From Xestospongia bergquistia (lineage: Eukaryota > Porifera > Demospongiae > Haplosclerida > Petrosiidae): a stretch of DNA of 64,000 bases. The stretch's first letter is position 1. Every line of letters begins with the position of its first letter. Below are positions 45,003-58,749 of this stretch, piece by piece. Below the pieces are notes generated by a model, which worked only from the letters and a program-made list of their open reading frames with translations, did not search any database and had not been told where the DNA came from. Made by a program: the position numbers and the translations under genes. Where the stretch lies: positions 4,738,001 through 4,802,000 of the forward strand of contig OZ014420.1 in the NCBI GenBank assembly GCA_963965975.1, written 5' to 3'.

Positions 45003-47675
45003 CTCAATGGAGAAGACTCAAGATAATGGCCAGCAATGATCAAGACTACCACTTTCCTTTAGAGGAAGGTTTACAATGGTGGATTGCAAACAGTACTGAC
45101 CTCTCTTGGGAAAACCTTATCTCAGCTGTTGAGAACTGTGGAGATAAGGATATAGTTTTATAGTGAGATCTAGAAAAAAACTAGATGTAAAGAATGAAGG
45201 TTAGTTATAGTTCTACATTATAGCTACACTCACTCCAAGTGAATGTTCTTACTCACTTTACTAATCTTAGTGAGGCTAATACTCATACTCTTACCAGTGT
45301 AACTAATGTATATATTGTATGCTAAAGGATTGACATCGACACTAAATAAATATATTGTCAATAACAGGAGAGGACAATTACACAAAATCTATTTGGTAGA
45401 TGTGTTACAGAGACAGCTACATTAACATAGAGATCCATACCAGTATCTAGTTAATATTTGTCATGTATTAAGAAACCAACAACATCAGAGACTAAGAGAG
45501 ATTACTACCTTTATATTACAACAATTAGGTGAGTTAATTAATGTATTACTTTATGTACCTTACTTCGTTAAGTTAATGATGATGCTCCACCCACCAATTT
45601 ATTAGACTCTGATTTTCAGAAATATTATGATATTATGATAGACCAATACAAATACCAATCTATTGTCCCTACAGACTGGCCACTACCAGTTGGACAAGAT
45701 TAGCACTACTACAAACAAGACAGACATGTCACTCCTCAACAATACTACAGAAACAATGGTGTATGTTAAGAGGGCAAGTTGATAAAATACCTCAAGTTAC
45801 TCAAGATAAACAGATAAATATTCGGGATATTCTTAAACCATGTGATAGTGGTCAGTCTCTTAGTGTGATAGTTGATGGTTCTCCTGGTATTGGTAAGACA
45901 TCACTCTGTCATAAATTATTAAATATGTGGGCTAAAAGAGAGCTTAGACATGGACAATATAACTTGGTACTTTACTGTCCTCTCAGAAATGACATGGTGG
46001 CTCAAGCTAGTACACTATCAAAGTTCAACAGTTTCTATTGTTGTAGAGTGGATGACAACTACAGAGGGAGAAGGACTACTAATCATCTTTGATTGTTGGG
46101 ATGAATTGAGTACACATCTCAGACAATCCTCGTTAGCAGCTAAAATAGTTCATAAAAAATATATTAGCCAAATGTTCAGTGATTGTTACTTCTTGTAGTT
46201 ATGCCTTCTATTCTCTCTTCAATATTTCTTCAATTAACAGACATGTTGAAGTGTTGAGATTTTGAGAAGTGTTGAGTTAAGGAAATTGAGGCAGCGGTCA
46301 AAGGAACATTAGAAAAGGAACCAAATCTTGCAGAGAGAGTCATTTAAGATCTTGAAATACGAGGTGATGTGCAGTCATTGTGTTATGTACCACTTGTGTG
46401 TTCCATAGTTATCTCAAGTTTACCATGAGAGAGATGGACAGTTACCAATAACACTTACAGAGAATTTTATCTTACAAACTGTCAGAAGACATGTTGAAAT
46501 TAAAAGGATTAACAATATAGAACCTGTGTCAAACATAATCAGAATCCATGAAAAACCACACACTTTGTCTAGATATAATAAGATTCTCACTATTTGACAT
46601 AATGCGTCCTGGATTTTTAAAAAATAATTCTAACATAACATGGAATTATATGGACCTCATAGATCTAAATAGCCTACAAGTACAACTCCTTACTAATGCT
46701 TTATGAACAGAATTATGTGTCAAAGACTAGAGGTAGAAGTGTGGTTTGGAGATAATAACCAAAAGACTACAAAGCTATTATTTTGGTTATCATTCACTCA
46801 CAATCCTCAAGAGTGTCGTATTACATTATACTCACTTCCACAGTGTATCTGATGTTACTCTAGTGCTATCACACTTTATAAACTACAACATTTAAATATA
46901 TTACACTTTGATCTAACATATACTGGATATCTATATAAAAAGTATTGTTATCAATATACCATCTCTTTACACTGATATAGTTGATATAGTCTACAGTGTG
47001 ATTAAAGGAGTAACAAGAAACAAATCAATTTTAAACATTTGTGATTAAATGTGAATATATCTTTAAATCAGAATTGACAGATGTTTCACTATATAAGAAA
47101 AGAGTTTTGTTATAAAGTAGTTGAACAATTACTAAGAGATAATCACACACTATGAGCTCTGAAACTGGAAAGCAGTTACAATGACTTAATCCCATCACTG
47201 CATGTACATAATAAGAGGTGAACACACCACTTATTGCTCTGGACATCAAATTTCAAAGACTCTACCATCAACAGACATCATTACTTTCTCAACATTGTCT
47301 TATCCTAGATAAAAAACTATACTTAGACCTACTACTTCTATTAGTTCAATGTCATCCTAATCTACAACTTTAAATATCACTAGACCAAACTGAGAGAGTT
47401 ATTAACTATTTAATATTCTACAGACTGATACTACATTTAAGGCTTTGAAAGTGGAGATATGGAATGATAGCATTATATTGTATGACAGTATGGGTCCTAC
47501 TTTACAAGACATGCTAACACTAAACCAAACAATAGCATACTTTGAGCTTGAAACTCCATATGTGTATGATTCTATTTTCATTACTTATCTGTCATTTCTA
47601 ACAAGTGGTCTCTCAATTAAAATTTTAAATATATACATATATATAAGACCAAACCTTACAATGAGTAATTATTAG
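45003..47675 (+). pseudogene. NLR2: decayed NLR
   Basis: Order is preserved but no frame is long. DEATH exon relic 45003-45195 (S-S/N-D-Q-D-Y-H-F, G-L-Q-W-W-I) with stops; CARD-like exon relic 45225-45530; NACHT 45590-46450 with Walker A G-S-P-G-I-G-K-T-S near 45885 and several frameshifts (e.g. near 45705 and 46020). Most of the region between the NACHT and the LRRs is deleted near 46510-46540. LRR remnants run from 46550 to 47675, ending early after T-Y-L-S-F-L-T-S-G-L-S. The closest match is NLR3 in the NACHT part ('MLRGQVDKIPQVTQDKQI'). Dead gene. Confidence 0.88.
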
Positions 47676-48889
47676 ATCATCTCCAGTCCAGTATTAGTGT
47701 TTCACTATAGAATTAAAAGGAAATAGTTCAATACAAGATTGTCAAATTAATAATATGATCTATTAGAAAAATTCAACATTATGTGCACCTATATAGTAGC
47801 ACGACGTCCTCCTAAAAATTGAAATATGTGTTTAGTACAGGACTGTCTATATTATTATAGCAGATGTAACTTACTGTAGCCTTCAGTTAAAGTGTAAATC
47901 AGATCATGTCTACCAGTGATCATTAACCTGTCCATCCTATTATAAAATATAAAAGTTCATTCAGTAAGCAATTGTACTATTTAATAAATAACTTACTATA
48001 GGTAAATTAACAAATGTCATCAGATCATCTATTATTAGTTATTAATAGACCTATATACTAAATGTAACAGAATTTGTTTTGTTCTAAAATTATAGTTAAT
48101 ATACAACTCACAACTATAGAACATTAATAATAAATATAACTTACATATAGTATATCATAGGACTACACTAGATCTAGATCATCACAAGTGGTGTAGAATA
48201 AGATACTACAATAGTATAAACAAGAAACATACTCAAAAAACTCTTTTAACTTACTAGCACCAGGATACTCATCTCCAATAGATCAGCAAACAATGCTATT
48301 CTAAAGTAGTCCTAAAAAGTATGTTTTAAATTATTGAGTTTATAACAGCTCTCAACCAGTTCACTATCATCTGAACTAGTCTAGTAAACAACAGTCCTAC
48401 TACGAAAGGAATAGTAGTTATTATAACATTGAAATAATTATTGTTATAGATTTATTCTGTTGTATACTAAAATTATTTAATGATTCTAGTGTACAACAAA
48501 AGCCAAAAAATTCTAGATGCCAGTCAGTAAAAAAAAATAAAGACACCAGCAAAATCATAGATGCATGTAAAAAAATCTGAGAAAAGTCCTAGATGCCAGA
48601 ATAAAATGCTAATAAACAAGAAATAAGCAAGAAAAATTCTGATGCCAGTAAAAGAACACAAAAAATCCTATATGTGTGGTGAAACCTCAGATGCCAGACA
48701 AACATAAACCTAGATACTTGTTAAAAAAGATATCAGCTTGTAATCAATGTAATCATAGAAATTGGTATCATCAGGATGCTTGAAGAAAGCCAAAAGAACA
48801 ATGATAATGATGAAGCCAGATTGGAATAATGTTGCCAGTAAAAGTAATAGTACAAAGAAAGCAAAATTTAATATATCTCCAGTAGACTA
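47676..48889. other. Spacer; repeat shared with 22.9 kb
   Basis: 47676-47790 matches 22866-22990. The rest is AT-rich without coding signal. 48490-48720 has a loose internal repeat around 'CTAGATGCCAG' spaced 40-65 bp apart. Confidence 0.4.
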
Positions 48890-50110
48890 TCAAAACCATT
48901 GACATAATGTTATAGTACCAGAGCCAGTATTAATAAACGTTTATATGTAGGGGGAGTACACAACAAGATACAATTATTATTTAACAAAAATAAGAGAAAT
49001 TACAGAGTTGTAACAAGTCACATTAGATGGCATGGAGAGATTGAATACAGGAACTATTATTAAACAATAACTTTAATTAATGTGTAATGTACAAGAGTGA
49101 CAACAGATCATAACACTACAACATTAAATATTAAGCAAGTTCAATGAGAATAACATATTAACATAAAATGACAACACATTCAAGAGATGATGATAATAAT
49201 AGATAGAAACACAGGAAATATTACTACATCAAACACTAATAATGAACACTTGTCATGACAATTTCAGGAGATGTCAATACAAGTTAGAACAAGTAAAGAA
49301 AGGATTACTAAATAAAAACATTAAAGGACAGTATTACAAAAGTAGAAGACTCTAATGTAAAACAAAGTAACAAGAACTTAATATGACAGATAAATAATAA
49401 ATCTTCAACAAAACAAGAAAGTATCAGTAAATTGTAGACACTAGTAGATTTTATTGAAAATAGGAGATCAACAAAAGTATATAATTTTAGTGTACAATGT
49501 CACAAAGGTTTTTTAATAACAGAAATTGTGCCAAAAAAATACAGCTACCAAGAGATTAACTAATTCACCAACAGATTACAAAGGGAGATTACAAAAGGGA
49601 TATTTTATGTTATTGGGTATGAAAGGTTGAGGTTATATGTACATGTCACAGGGCTAGGTTGTATTACAATACAAGACATTATGTGGTTGGGTATCAAGAG
49701 GTTTATATATATACATGTCATAGGACTAGGTTGTATTGTATTATAAGAGGTTAGTTATTGAGATATTTATATATACTAGTTGTTTAATAGGACATTATAT
49801 GGCATGTGCAATAGACATTCATGCATGTGCAACTCACAGGACACTATCATACCATATATAGAATATTTTGTGATAAGAACATGTCACAAGGATAAATTGT
49901 ATCATAAGGGTCACAAAGGTTCATGTACATATGTTACAGAACTCTGTTACTTATATCATAGGACATTATATGGTATTGATAGTAAGACATTTGTGTATAA
50001 ATGTCAAAAGGTTTATATATGTGTATGTCATAGGGGTAGATACTAGTGTGATATAGGTGATAAGATGTTGTTGTATAAATACATCAAAAGGTTTGTATGT
50101 GTATGTTGAT
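48890..50110. repeat. Large AT-rich duplicated block with minisatellite-like units, copy 2
   Basis: Same-orientation copy of parts of 35344-36900, including the ATGTCACAGGGCTAGGTTGTAT units (49640-50040). Contains several deletions relative to copy 1. Confidence 0.75.
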
Positions 50111-50819
50111 ATATTGAGGAAATAATGGTGTCTGTTTTCCAATCTCTGGAGCAATGAGTGGTGTGTTCACGTTTACCAAATCTAGTGACAATATTGGCTG
50201 GTGATAAGAAACCACATTTAGCTTAAGAGCTTGTACATGTTATTTTCTTCTTTAAATAATTGCTTGATGTTTAGTTATAACTAGATTTTACAAGGTGTGA
50301 CAGAAAGTTCAATACAAATGAATTTGATTGATTTTTAATTGACTTGTCATTTGTTATTCTTGTAATGAGACTGTTAAAAACACCAGTAATAACAGTAGAG
50401 AGTGATTGAACAATGTGAGGATCAACAACTTCTAGTTGTCCTAATTTATATAACACAAAGTTTATGTAAAATATTTCCTCTAATTCAGAAGCAGTTATCT
50501 TGTATATACGAACATATTTAACCCAGAAAGCTTGTTAAAAGAGGCTATAGTGAAGTATAGTACTTTTATTTTATTTATCTGTATTAACTCCAACAACAAT
50601 ATCCAAGTAATATCCACATTTAATTCCTAAAACCTAAATCTATCTATTTGCAATGTAATAAAAAGCTCTTGAAGTTCATAAGAAAATGATGAGTGCTATA
50701 ATTTTCGCATTGCCTCCTACTCATACGGTCATAATTTCACAATGTCAATTCTAATTTTAGACACATAACATCTGTGCTTGTAGGTGAATTAGTGAGGAGT
50801 AGTATTGCTTGTCCATTCA
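50111..50819. other. Spacer
   Basis: 50200-50480 on the minus strand shows a short coding-like frame resembling nothing known. Otherwise no feature. Confidence 0.25.
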
Positions 50820-51790
50820 GCAATATTTTAACTAAGAACTTGACCTACAATCTAAAAGGAGACAATTATTTGGATTGAGAAGTGTTACTTCTTTCATTTC
50901 TGCCAAAATTCGGCAACTGTTAGGCAACACCCTTATTCTTGTCTCTCTGATAAATGGGATGGTATTCTCTTTTAACTGCTATATGAGTTATAAAACATCA
51001 AATTATGTCAAATATTATCACAATCCATGAAGAACCACTGACTTCATCTAGATGGAATAAGCTTGTCACTATTCAACATACTGTGTCTTGGATTTTTCTT
51101 AAACAATTCTAACACAGCATGGAAATTTTTGGACTTTGGTTCTCCAAATTGACAGTAAGTACAACTCCTTACAAGTACATTGATAAACAAGATTAAATAT
51201 AAGAGACTATAGAGATAAATGTGACATTTGGGTGAAATGACCAAAAAGCTATGAATTAAGTTATTAGTGAATTTATTCAGTCATCATTCTTTATAACCTT
51301 CAAGAGTGTTATATTACATTATACTCAGAGACACCACAGGATGTATCTAATGTTACTTTGTACTATTGCACATAATAAAACTACACCATCCAAAGGTACT
51401 ACATTTTGATATAACATACAGATGCAGATAAGGAAAACAAGATTTTATACAGATATTTTATCTGAATTGGATGAATGTTTATACATCAACATCACACTAC
51501 AAGAAATAGTACTACATATTACAAGTTCTGTTGATAATATACCATCTTTTTCTACTGATATTACTGATATAGTCAACAGTGTAATTAAAGGAGTAACAAG
51601 AAAGAAATTGATTCAAATATTTTTGCTTGAATGTTACTATTACTCCAATCCAGAATGGATAGAACTTTTATTAAGAAAAAAGCTTTATTATAAACTAGTT
51701 AAACACATATTAATATTAGATCAAAAGAGATAACATTAATTAACATACACAAATAACAACAACCACTGAAACCTCTACCAATAATAGAAC
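50820..51790 (+). pseudogene. NLR LRR-end relic
   Basis: Corresponds to the region after the NACHT through part of the LRRs of NLR3: 'TCACAATCCATGAAGAACCA', the C-L-G-F-F-L-N-N-S-N block, then the I-V-N-S-V-I-K-G-V-T-R-K-K block at 51570-51610. It then jumps to the 3' end (51730-51785 matches 56870-56925). Multiple stops and a large internal deletion. No N-terminal exons. Its 3' border lies ~450 bp upstream of NLR3. Confidence 0.8.
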
Positions 51791-52243
51791 TGTCACTTGG
51801 TTATTAAAACACAAATTTTGAAAAATTAAACAAGGTTAATTAGCCACAACCAAGTTTTCCATCAAACTTTGGATAACAAGGAAGTCGTACGAAATAATAC
51901 AAAATATGTTAATAGATGTTTAATACAATACACTTATATATGAGGACACTGTTTATATCAAATCTATCATTTAATTATCTGATATTAATTTATTGTTTAA
52001 TCTATCTATATATTCATTTATTTATACATTAATTTATATATCTATTTATCTTCCTTCATTTATTTTAATATTATTTTGTGTAATTATAGAAAACACACAT
52101 CATGTTGATGATATTAATAATGGACTTTCTCAATTAAACTAAATAGGTATATTTTGTAAACTAATACCATATAGTGGTTATATAATGGGAATTCCTCATA
52201 CTTTGTTTGTGTGTTCACACTTTCTTTGAACAAAGTTGTACTC
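51791..52243. promoter_or_regulatory. 5' region of NLR3
   Basis: AT-rich; must contain the NLR3 promoter/5' UTR. No shared upstream block with NLR1 or NLR4 is obvious, in contrast to the conserved leader exon. Confidence 0.3.
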
Positions 52244-55200
52244 ATGATCAATATTTGTCAATGGAGAGTTACTATTGGATTATGGTATTATCATCAGATA
52301 CCATATACTACTAAAAAGGGAATCACTACTAATATCTCAGAATGGATGGAGTTGCTATGGTCTGGAGGACCAGTTGATGAGTGTAATGGTAACCTGATCT
52401 TCTCTCTAGTCTTGTTTCTTTTACTTCTCATTTTATCAGGTGACATTGAACTCAACCCTGGACCTATAACAGGTAAACATAATACAATGTATGAAGACAG
52501 TGATAGCAATAGTATCATCTATAACTTCAAATGTCCAATAATTATAGTGTAGGAAAGTATATTTACATAGACAGCTTATTCAACAATTGCATTATATTTA
52601 CTATTAATAATTATTGTTTAGATCTCAGAAGTTAGCAATTTATCATAATTTTAAATGGATCGTACTCCATGTAACCATATGTTTACTAAAATAGTAAATC
52701 ACGTGTTAGAGTATAAGGAATAATTTAATAATGCAATCAGGATTCTGGTTACATTGTGGTTACATATAATATCTCTTAATTGTTTTGTATAATACCAAAA
52801 ATAGTGTAACTTTATACTTAAATCCAATTAAGAAGCCAAAAGTAATCATAATAGAAGACATCAACAAGAAATGGATACTATTTCAATGAAGTATTTGTAA
52901 CTAACTAGTAGTTATATACAAGCAAGCTCTATGTACAGTATCACATGTTGACTTTATTGATATATTCTGCAAACAAGTTAGGATTTAAGGTTTATTTATT
53001 TATCTCGTAAAATAAGTACATAAACAACAAAAATTCATAATTGAACAAATCACTTGATAATTTCTTAATAGCATTCTATTATCCTGTATTGTTGTGGTCT
53101 CTTTCATTCACATCCATCACATATTTTAGTAACCTAGATTGTGCCATCACATCCTTGGTTTAAGTAATCATTGCTTTAGGTATTTTATACAACAGTAGAA
53201 TGTAACAATCCAAGTCAACATACATACATTGTACATGCACAGGTGACACAAATAATTATAGGAATGCCTAGTATGTTAAAATGTCAGACAGTAATACAAA
53301 GCAGAAAACATACATTTAATTTGCAGGCTATGAAGTACTAACTTCAAACAATGCATTCCTGCTACTTCATAAATGTGGGTTTCAAGTCTTTAGCCACTGG
53401 GAAAGACTGGCTCAGTTCCTTCAAGTGTCTCTTGATGAGAGAAAGAGGCTAAGAGAATCAGGTCGGATAAGTGATAACTATAATCTTATCTTAGAGGAAG
53501 CTTTGGATTGGTGGATAACTCATTCCAGTCAGCCATCATGGGAAGAGTTAGTGAGAGCTGTTAATGACTGTGGAGAGAGAAACACTGCTTATGAAATGAG
53601 AAAGAAATTAAACATGGAAGATAACAATTATGGTATGTTTATTATAATTTTGCTGTGTTTTTATGAATAGAGTTATCTTTTCTAGCTAACATTGTTCAAC
53701 CCAGTTCAATACACCCCAATGTTCAATGTCCAATGTCCAATGATGCTCCACCCACAAGTTCAATACACCCTGATGTTCAGCAATATTGCAACATCATGAT
53801 AGACCAATACAAATACCAACCTATTGTCCCTACAGACTGGCCACCACCAGTTGGACAAGATTTCTTTGGAAGATTAGCACTACTACAAACACAAGACAGA
53901 CATGCCACTCCTCAAACAATACTACTGAAACAATGGTATATGTTAAGAGGACAAGTTGATAAAATACCTCAAGTTACTCAAGATAAACAAATAGATATTC
54001 AGGATGTTCTTAAACCATGTGATAGTGGTCAGTCTCTTAGAGTAGTAGTTGATGGTCCTCCTGGTATTGGTAAGACAACACTTTGTCGTAAATTATTAAA
54101 TATGTGGGCTAAAAGAGAACTTAGACATAGACAATATAACTTGGTACTTTACTGTCCTCTCAGAAATGACAAGGTGGCTCAAGCTAGCACATTAGCAGAT
54201 CTGTCTGTTTACCAAAGTCCAAAAGTCACAAAACTTGTTGAGTGGATGACAGTTATGGAGGGAGAAGGACTACTGATAATATTTGATGGTTGGGATGAAT
54301 TAAGTACAGATCTCAGACAATCTTCACTAGCAGCTAGAATAATTCGTAGAGAGATACTAGCCACATGTTCAGTAATTGTTACCTCTCGTAGCTATGCCTC
54401 TTACTCACTGTTGAAAATATTTTCAGTTAACAGACATATTGAAATCATAGGATTTTCTGAAAAGGAAATTAATGAAGTGGTTAAAGGAACACTGGAAAAG
54501 GAACCACAATTAGCAGAAAAACTCATCCAAGATCTTGAAATACGAGGTGATGTCCAGTCATTGTGTTATGTACCACTAATTTGTTCTTTAGTCATTTTAG
54601 TCTATCGTAAATCAAATGGACAGTTACCAATAACACTTACAGAATTGTATGAGAATTTTATCCTACAAACTATTAGGAGACATGTTGAAATTAAGAGTAC
54701 TCACAATATTGAACCAAGACAACTACACAGCCTTCATAATCTACCATCAGTTGTGGATGTACCATTCAAAGAAATGTGTCAGTTTGCTTACCTCAGTTTG
54801 AAAGAAAGCAATCCAAAAATGAGATTTTCTTTAGTTCAACTCCATCAGTCTTTTGATCACTCAGTGAAGGAAGGCTATTTTGGACTAATGACAACATTTT
54901 CTGTTTATGATGAAGAGAGTTTTCAATTCCTTCACTTGAGTATCCAAGAATTTCTAGCAGCATGGTGGATAGCTAAATATGAGAAGACAGAAGAAGTATT
55001 TGCAGACTACTTTGATAATGATCATTTTAGAATGTGTCTTAGGTTTATTGCAGGTCTGACTCACCTTGAACATGAGATCTATCAACAATATTTTAACAAA
55101 GTACTTGATCTTCAATGTAAGAGAAAACCATTGTTTGGACCTGATGCCTCATACTACTCTCATTTCAGACAGAATTCAACAATTACTAAACCACACTGTT

Positions 55201-56954
55201 ATAATCCTTTCTGCGATGAATTGGATGTTTTTCTCATCCATCTATTGTTTGAATCACAAAACATCAAATTATGTAAATTATTGTCACAATCCATGAAGAA
55301 CCACTCACTTTGTCTCCATAGAGTAAAATCATCACTATTTGACATACTATGTCTTGGCTTTTTCTTGAACAACTCTAACATAACATGGAATTATTTGGAC
55401 CTAAAGCTAAAAGGGCAGGAAGTACAACTCCTTGCTAATACATTGATGACCAGTGTTCAATCAAAGAACTTAGAGATTAGTGAGTGGATTCTAAATTATG
55501 ACCGAAAGGTTAAAAAAAACCTAGTGAAATTATATCAGTCATCATTTGCACACAACCTTCATGAATGTTATATTACATTACATCCATACACACCACTGGA
55601 TCTACCTGATGTTTCTAAAATACTACTGGATTTAATAAAACAACCAAATTTGAAGATATTACACTTTAATACAGTATACTGGAGAAGAAATTGGGAAGGT
55701 TATTTGCAGATAGACAAGAGCATTTTATCTAAATTGGAGGAGAGTTTATACATCAATAGCATTCTAAAAGAACTAGTGCTAGATGTTGATGCTCATGTTC
55801 CCAATGAGTATCAAGACCTACCTCTCTCTGACATTGCTGATATAGTTGACAGTGTCATTAAAGGAGTAACTAAAAACAAATCAATTCAAACTCTTTCATT
55901 AAAATGGGAAGGTCGTTTTTTACGTAAAAAGAGAGAAAGAAATGAAGAAACAGTTAAACAGTTACTAAGGGATAACCACACACTACAAGCTCTTAAACTG
56001 AGATTACCTGCTCAGTTTATATCATCACTGAATATAATAGAGGTGAATATACCACTTACTGCTTTAGAAATTGAAGGGTCTCATCGACTAACATCAATAC
56101 TTACTCAACATATCAGGGGACTACACTGTCTTATACTGCATGATCCATGTCCACAAACTCTATTATTTCAATGTCATTCCAATCTACAGCAACTTCAACT
56201 ATCATTAGATGCAGTTGACAGTGTTATTGAGCTATTTACTACTCTACAGAGTAATACCACACTTAAGACTTTGAGAGTGGAAATGAAGAATACAGACATG
56301 TTTGACAGAGTAGGTCCTAGTTTACAAGATATGCTGATACTAAACAGAACAGTAAAATATCTTGAAATTCTTATGAGTGACTTCATTAATACCATTCCCA
56401 GTACTTACTTGTCATTCCTAACAACTGGTCTCTCACACAACACCAGTCTACAAGAGTTGAGTGTACCCATTCCACTGTCAAATACTAACTATGAACAGAT
56501 AAAATCTTTCTTTAATGTTATCAAAAACATGGAAATACTCACAGAAATTAAAGTTAACTTCATACTAGATCAAACATATACATCTAGTGGTTGTAGTTAT
56601 GGAGAGAGAAAACAAATAATGACACCATTGTTCTATGAACAAGGACTATGTCTTATTTCTAAGGTTTTAGTGTCACACACAACTGTGAAGTTTTTCCATA
56701 TACAATGTGAAAATGTCAACAAAGAACTATCTCAACATAACTGGATAGAACTAACACAACAATTTTGGCAAACTATCTTTCTTCATCCCACACTTCAGTA
56801 TATTGGAATTAAGTCACTATTTGCCATCTCAGTCATAAAGGATACTCTACAATTACAAGAGAAGACATTAATTGACACACACAAACATCAACAACCACTA
56901 AAACCTCTACCAATAATAGATGGCAATATTAACATGGATAATACAAAATTCTAA
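52244..56954 (+). CDS. NLR3: 2A leader - DEATH - NACHT - LRR receptor, intact
   Basis: Exons 52244-52472, 53327-53632 and 53686-56954; all GT-AG, phase 1; total 3804 bp = 1267 residues. The leader is again 73 residues, ending G-D-I-E-L-N-P-G/P (2A at 52439-52465). The DEATH domain is more diverged than those of NLR1/NLR4. There is no CARD-like exon: DEATH is joined by a short Ser/Pro-rich linker to the NACHT exon. The NACHT shows G-P-P-G-I-G-K-T-T (near 54057), L-I-I-F-D-G-W-D-E-L, V-T-S-R-S, C-Y-V-P-L-I-C and F-L-H-L-S-I-Q-E-F-L-A-A. Irregular LRRs follow. The first intron is 854 bp, far longer than the 55 bp in NLR1 and NLR4. No disruption in the coding exons. Confidence 0.88.
52439..52465 (+). 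promoter_or_regulatory. 2A ribosome-skipping site in NLR3
   Basis: Encodes G-D-I-E-L-N-P-G-P after L-L-L-L-I-L-S. Same codon position (Gly73/Pro74) as in NLR1 despite leader divergence elsewhere. Confidence 0.85.
52473..53326. other. Long first intron of NLR3
   Basis: AT-rich 854-bp intron; donor GTAAAC, acceptor TTTGCAG. No embedded gene recognised. Confidence 0.5.
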
Positions 56955-58598
56955 ATCTATGTCCTTAGTTAACAAATAATAGGACCAATGTCCTACAGTA
57001 TATATTAAAGTATTAGTACAAACGTATATATATCTGTGTGTGTGTATATGTGTGCTAAAAATAGCTTTATTTTCATAATTATTATATAATTCAAGTTTCA
57101 TTATTATAGCTAATTTTGAATACATGCAACTATTAGCATTGATCTAAAGTTGATAAACTGTTAATACATGTATAAGCTTCATTGTTCAGACAGACTAAAC
57201 CAGAGTAAGTTCTTGAGGAAAGAAGCCGCTGACTCAAATTAAGTTAATGTTTTCTTTTTATTTTGTGTAATAATTCTGCCCTTGTTGCTTTGTGCATTCA
57301 AGGGTCCTACATGTATGAGGTGGTTCTTAGAGAAGTACCAGCTCCACCAATGATACAGCTGCTTGATGGCCTCAAATCTCAATATGGTACCTTGAGTGTT
57401 AATAGATGTAGAAACCTCCTGGAACTCAGTGGCAAACCTTTAAAAATTCTTGTCATGTCAACTATGTACATGAGACATCATTCATAGACCAACATGAACT
57501 GAGTAAAGATAAGAGGGTTGTTATTCATTCATGAACAAAGATATCTCTGCTATCATTCTATTTCATCTGATGACCTTCTAGACCTATTCTTCTGTATGAC
57601 TGCATTAAGTTTCTGTTGTTTACTGCCGCAGTGTCTCTACTTTTGTTGGATTTCTATTATCCGTTAATGATATGTCTCATATTACTTTAAGCTATATCCT
57701 TCCATTAAATGTTGTTGCTTCAGTTATCTCACTATCATCATTTGATTAATAACAGGCTTCTAATAAAAAAATTAAATTATTACTCAAACACGCTGTTTAT
57801 ACATATGCAAAACAGTATAAATAATATTGCCTTACTAGCTTATATAGAAACTTACATAGGAAATGATTGTTACATATCATAAAAAAGTCCTATACCACAA
57901 ACTACCCACAATACACAGCAGTCTTAAATATAATAATGTGCATAAATACAAAGAGTGGACTTATATATCTAGGTAAACATCAACATCACATCATAATGAC
58001 AACAATAATATATAATTAGTCTTAAAAAATTCTTGTCAAGACAATTAATACAATGACAAGACAGTAAATTTCTTTCTAGTAAAGAATGTCACATGATTAT
58101 TAATTAATTGTATAGACAACTTGGTAGAAAGAACATCAAATATTTCAACTATGTAATATAATGGTCTTCTTCAGTTGTAAATGTGAGCATTTGTACTTTA
58201 AATACAAGAGGAATAGGATAACTAGTGGATTTGTTAAGGAAGACAGTGATAACCATGCAATAACAATTTAACATTTAATTCTTCTCAGAACATGCTACAT
58301 TCATTACAAAACAACTATTTGTAGCTGAATAGTGTCTGCATTGTAATCTTAGAAAAACATAACTAGTGTCATAAACTTGTACACAAATGTCACAAATCTA
58401 TTTCTACCTTCATTTAATTGACAGATAATACTGGTATATTGTATCTATAACTCCAGGGAAATGATGATAGACATTATATCTTCACAGTTTGATCAAGTTT
58501 GATATTTGTTTCATTGTCACTATAGAACCATTTATGTCATATTAGTTCAACAACCTCAATGAGACAATAAGACAATTATTTACATGGATGAACCATGG
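56955..58598. other. Spacer between NLR3 and NLR4
   Basis: A coding-like stretch at 57301-57487 starts after an AG and runs to TAG (V-P-A-P-P-M-I-Q-L-L-D-G-L ... L-S-G-K-P-L-K-I-L-V). It is unrecognised and could be an orphan exon (confidence ~0.2). The rest is AT-rich. 58546-58580 is repeated in direct orientation at 58651-58685 ('AATAAGACAATTATT'). Confidence 0.35.
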
Positions 58599-58749
58599 AT
58601 TTACAAATAACACAATATAATTGAGCACCAACACACATACTTTAAAACAATTCAACAACTTCAATGACACAATAAGACAATTATTGAAGTTGTTGAATTG
58701 TTTTCAAGTATGTGTGTTGCTGTTCAATTATATTGTGTTGTTTGTAAAT
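58599..58749. repeat. Long hairpin: 67-bp inverted repeat with 17-base loop
   Basis: The arms 58599-58665 and 58683-58749 are complementary with 4 mismatches in 67; loop GACACAATAAGACAATT. Likely a fold-back MITE remnant or a source of hairpin RNA on either strand. No coding capacity. Confidence 0.88.
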
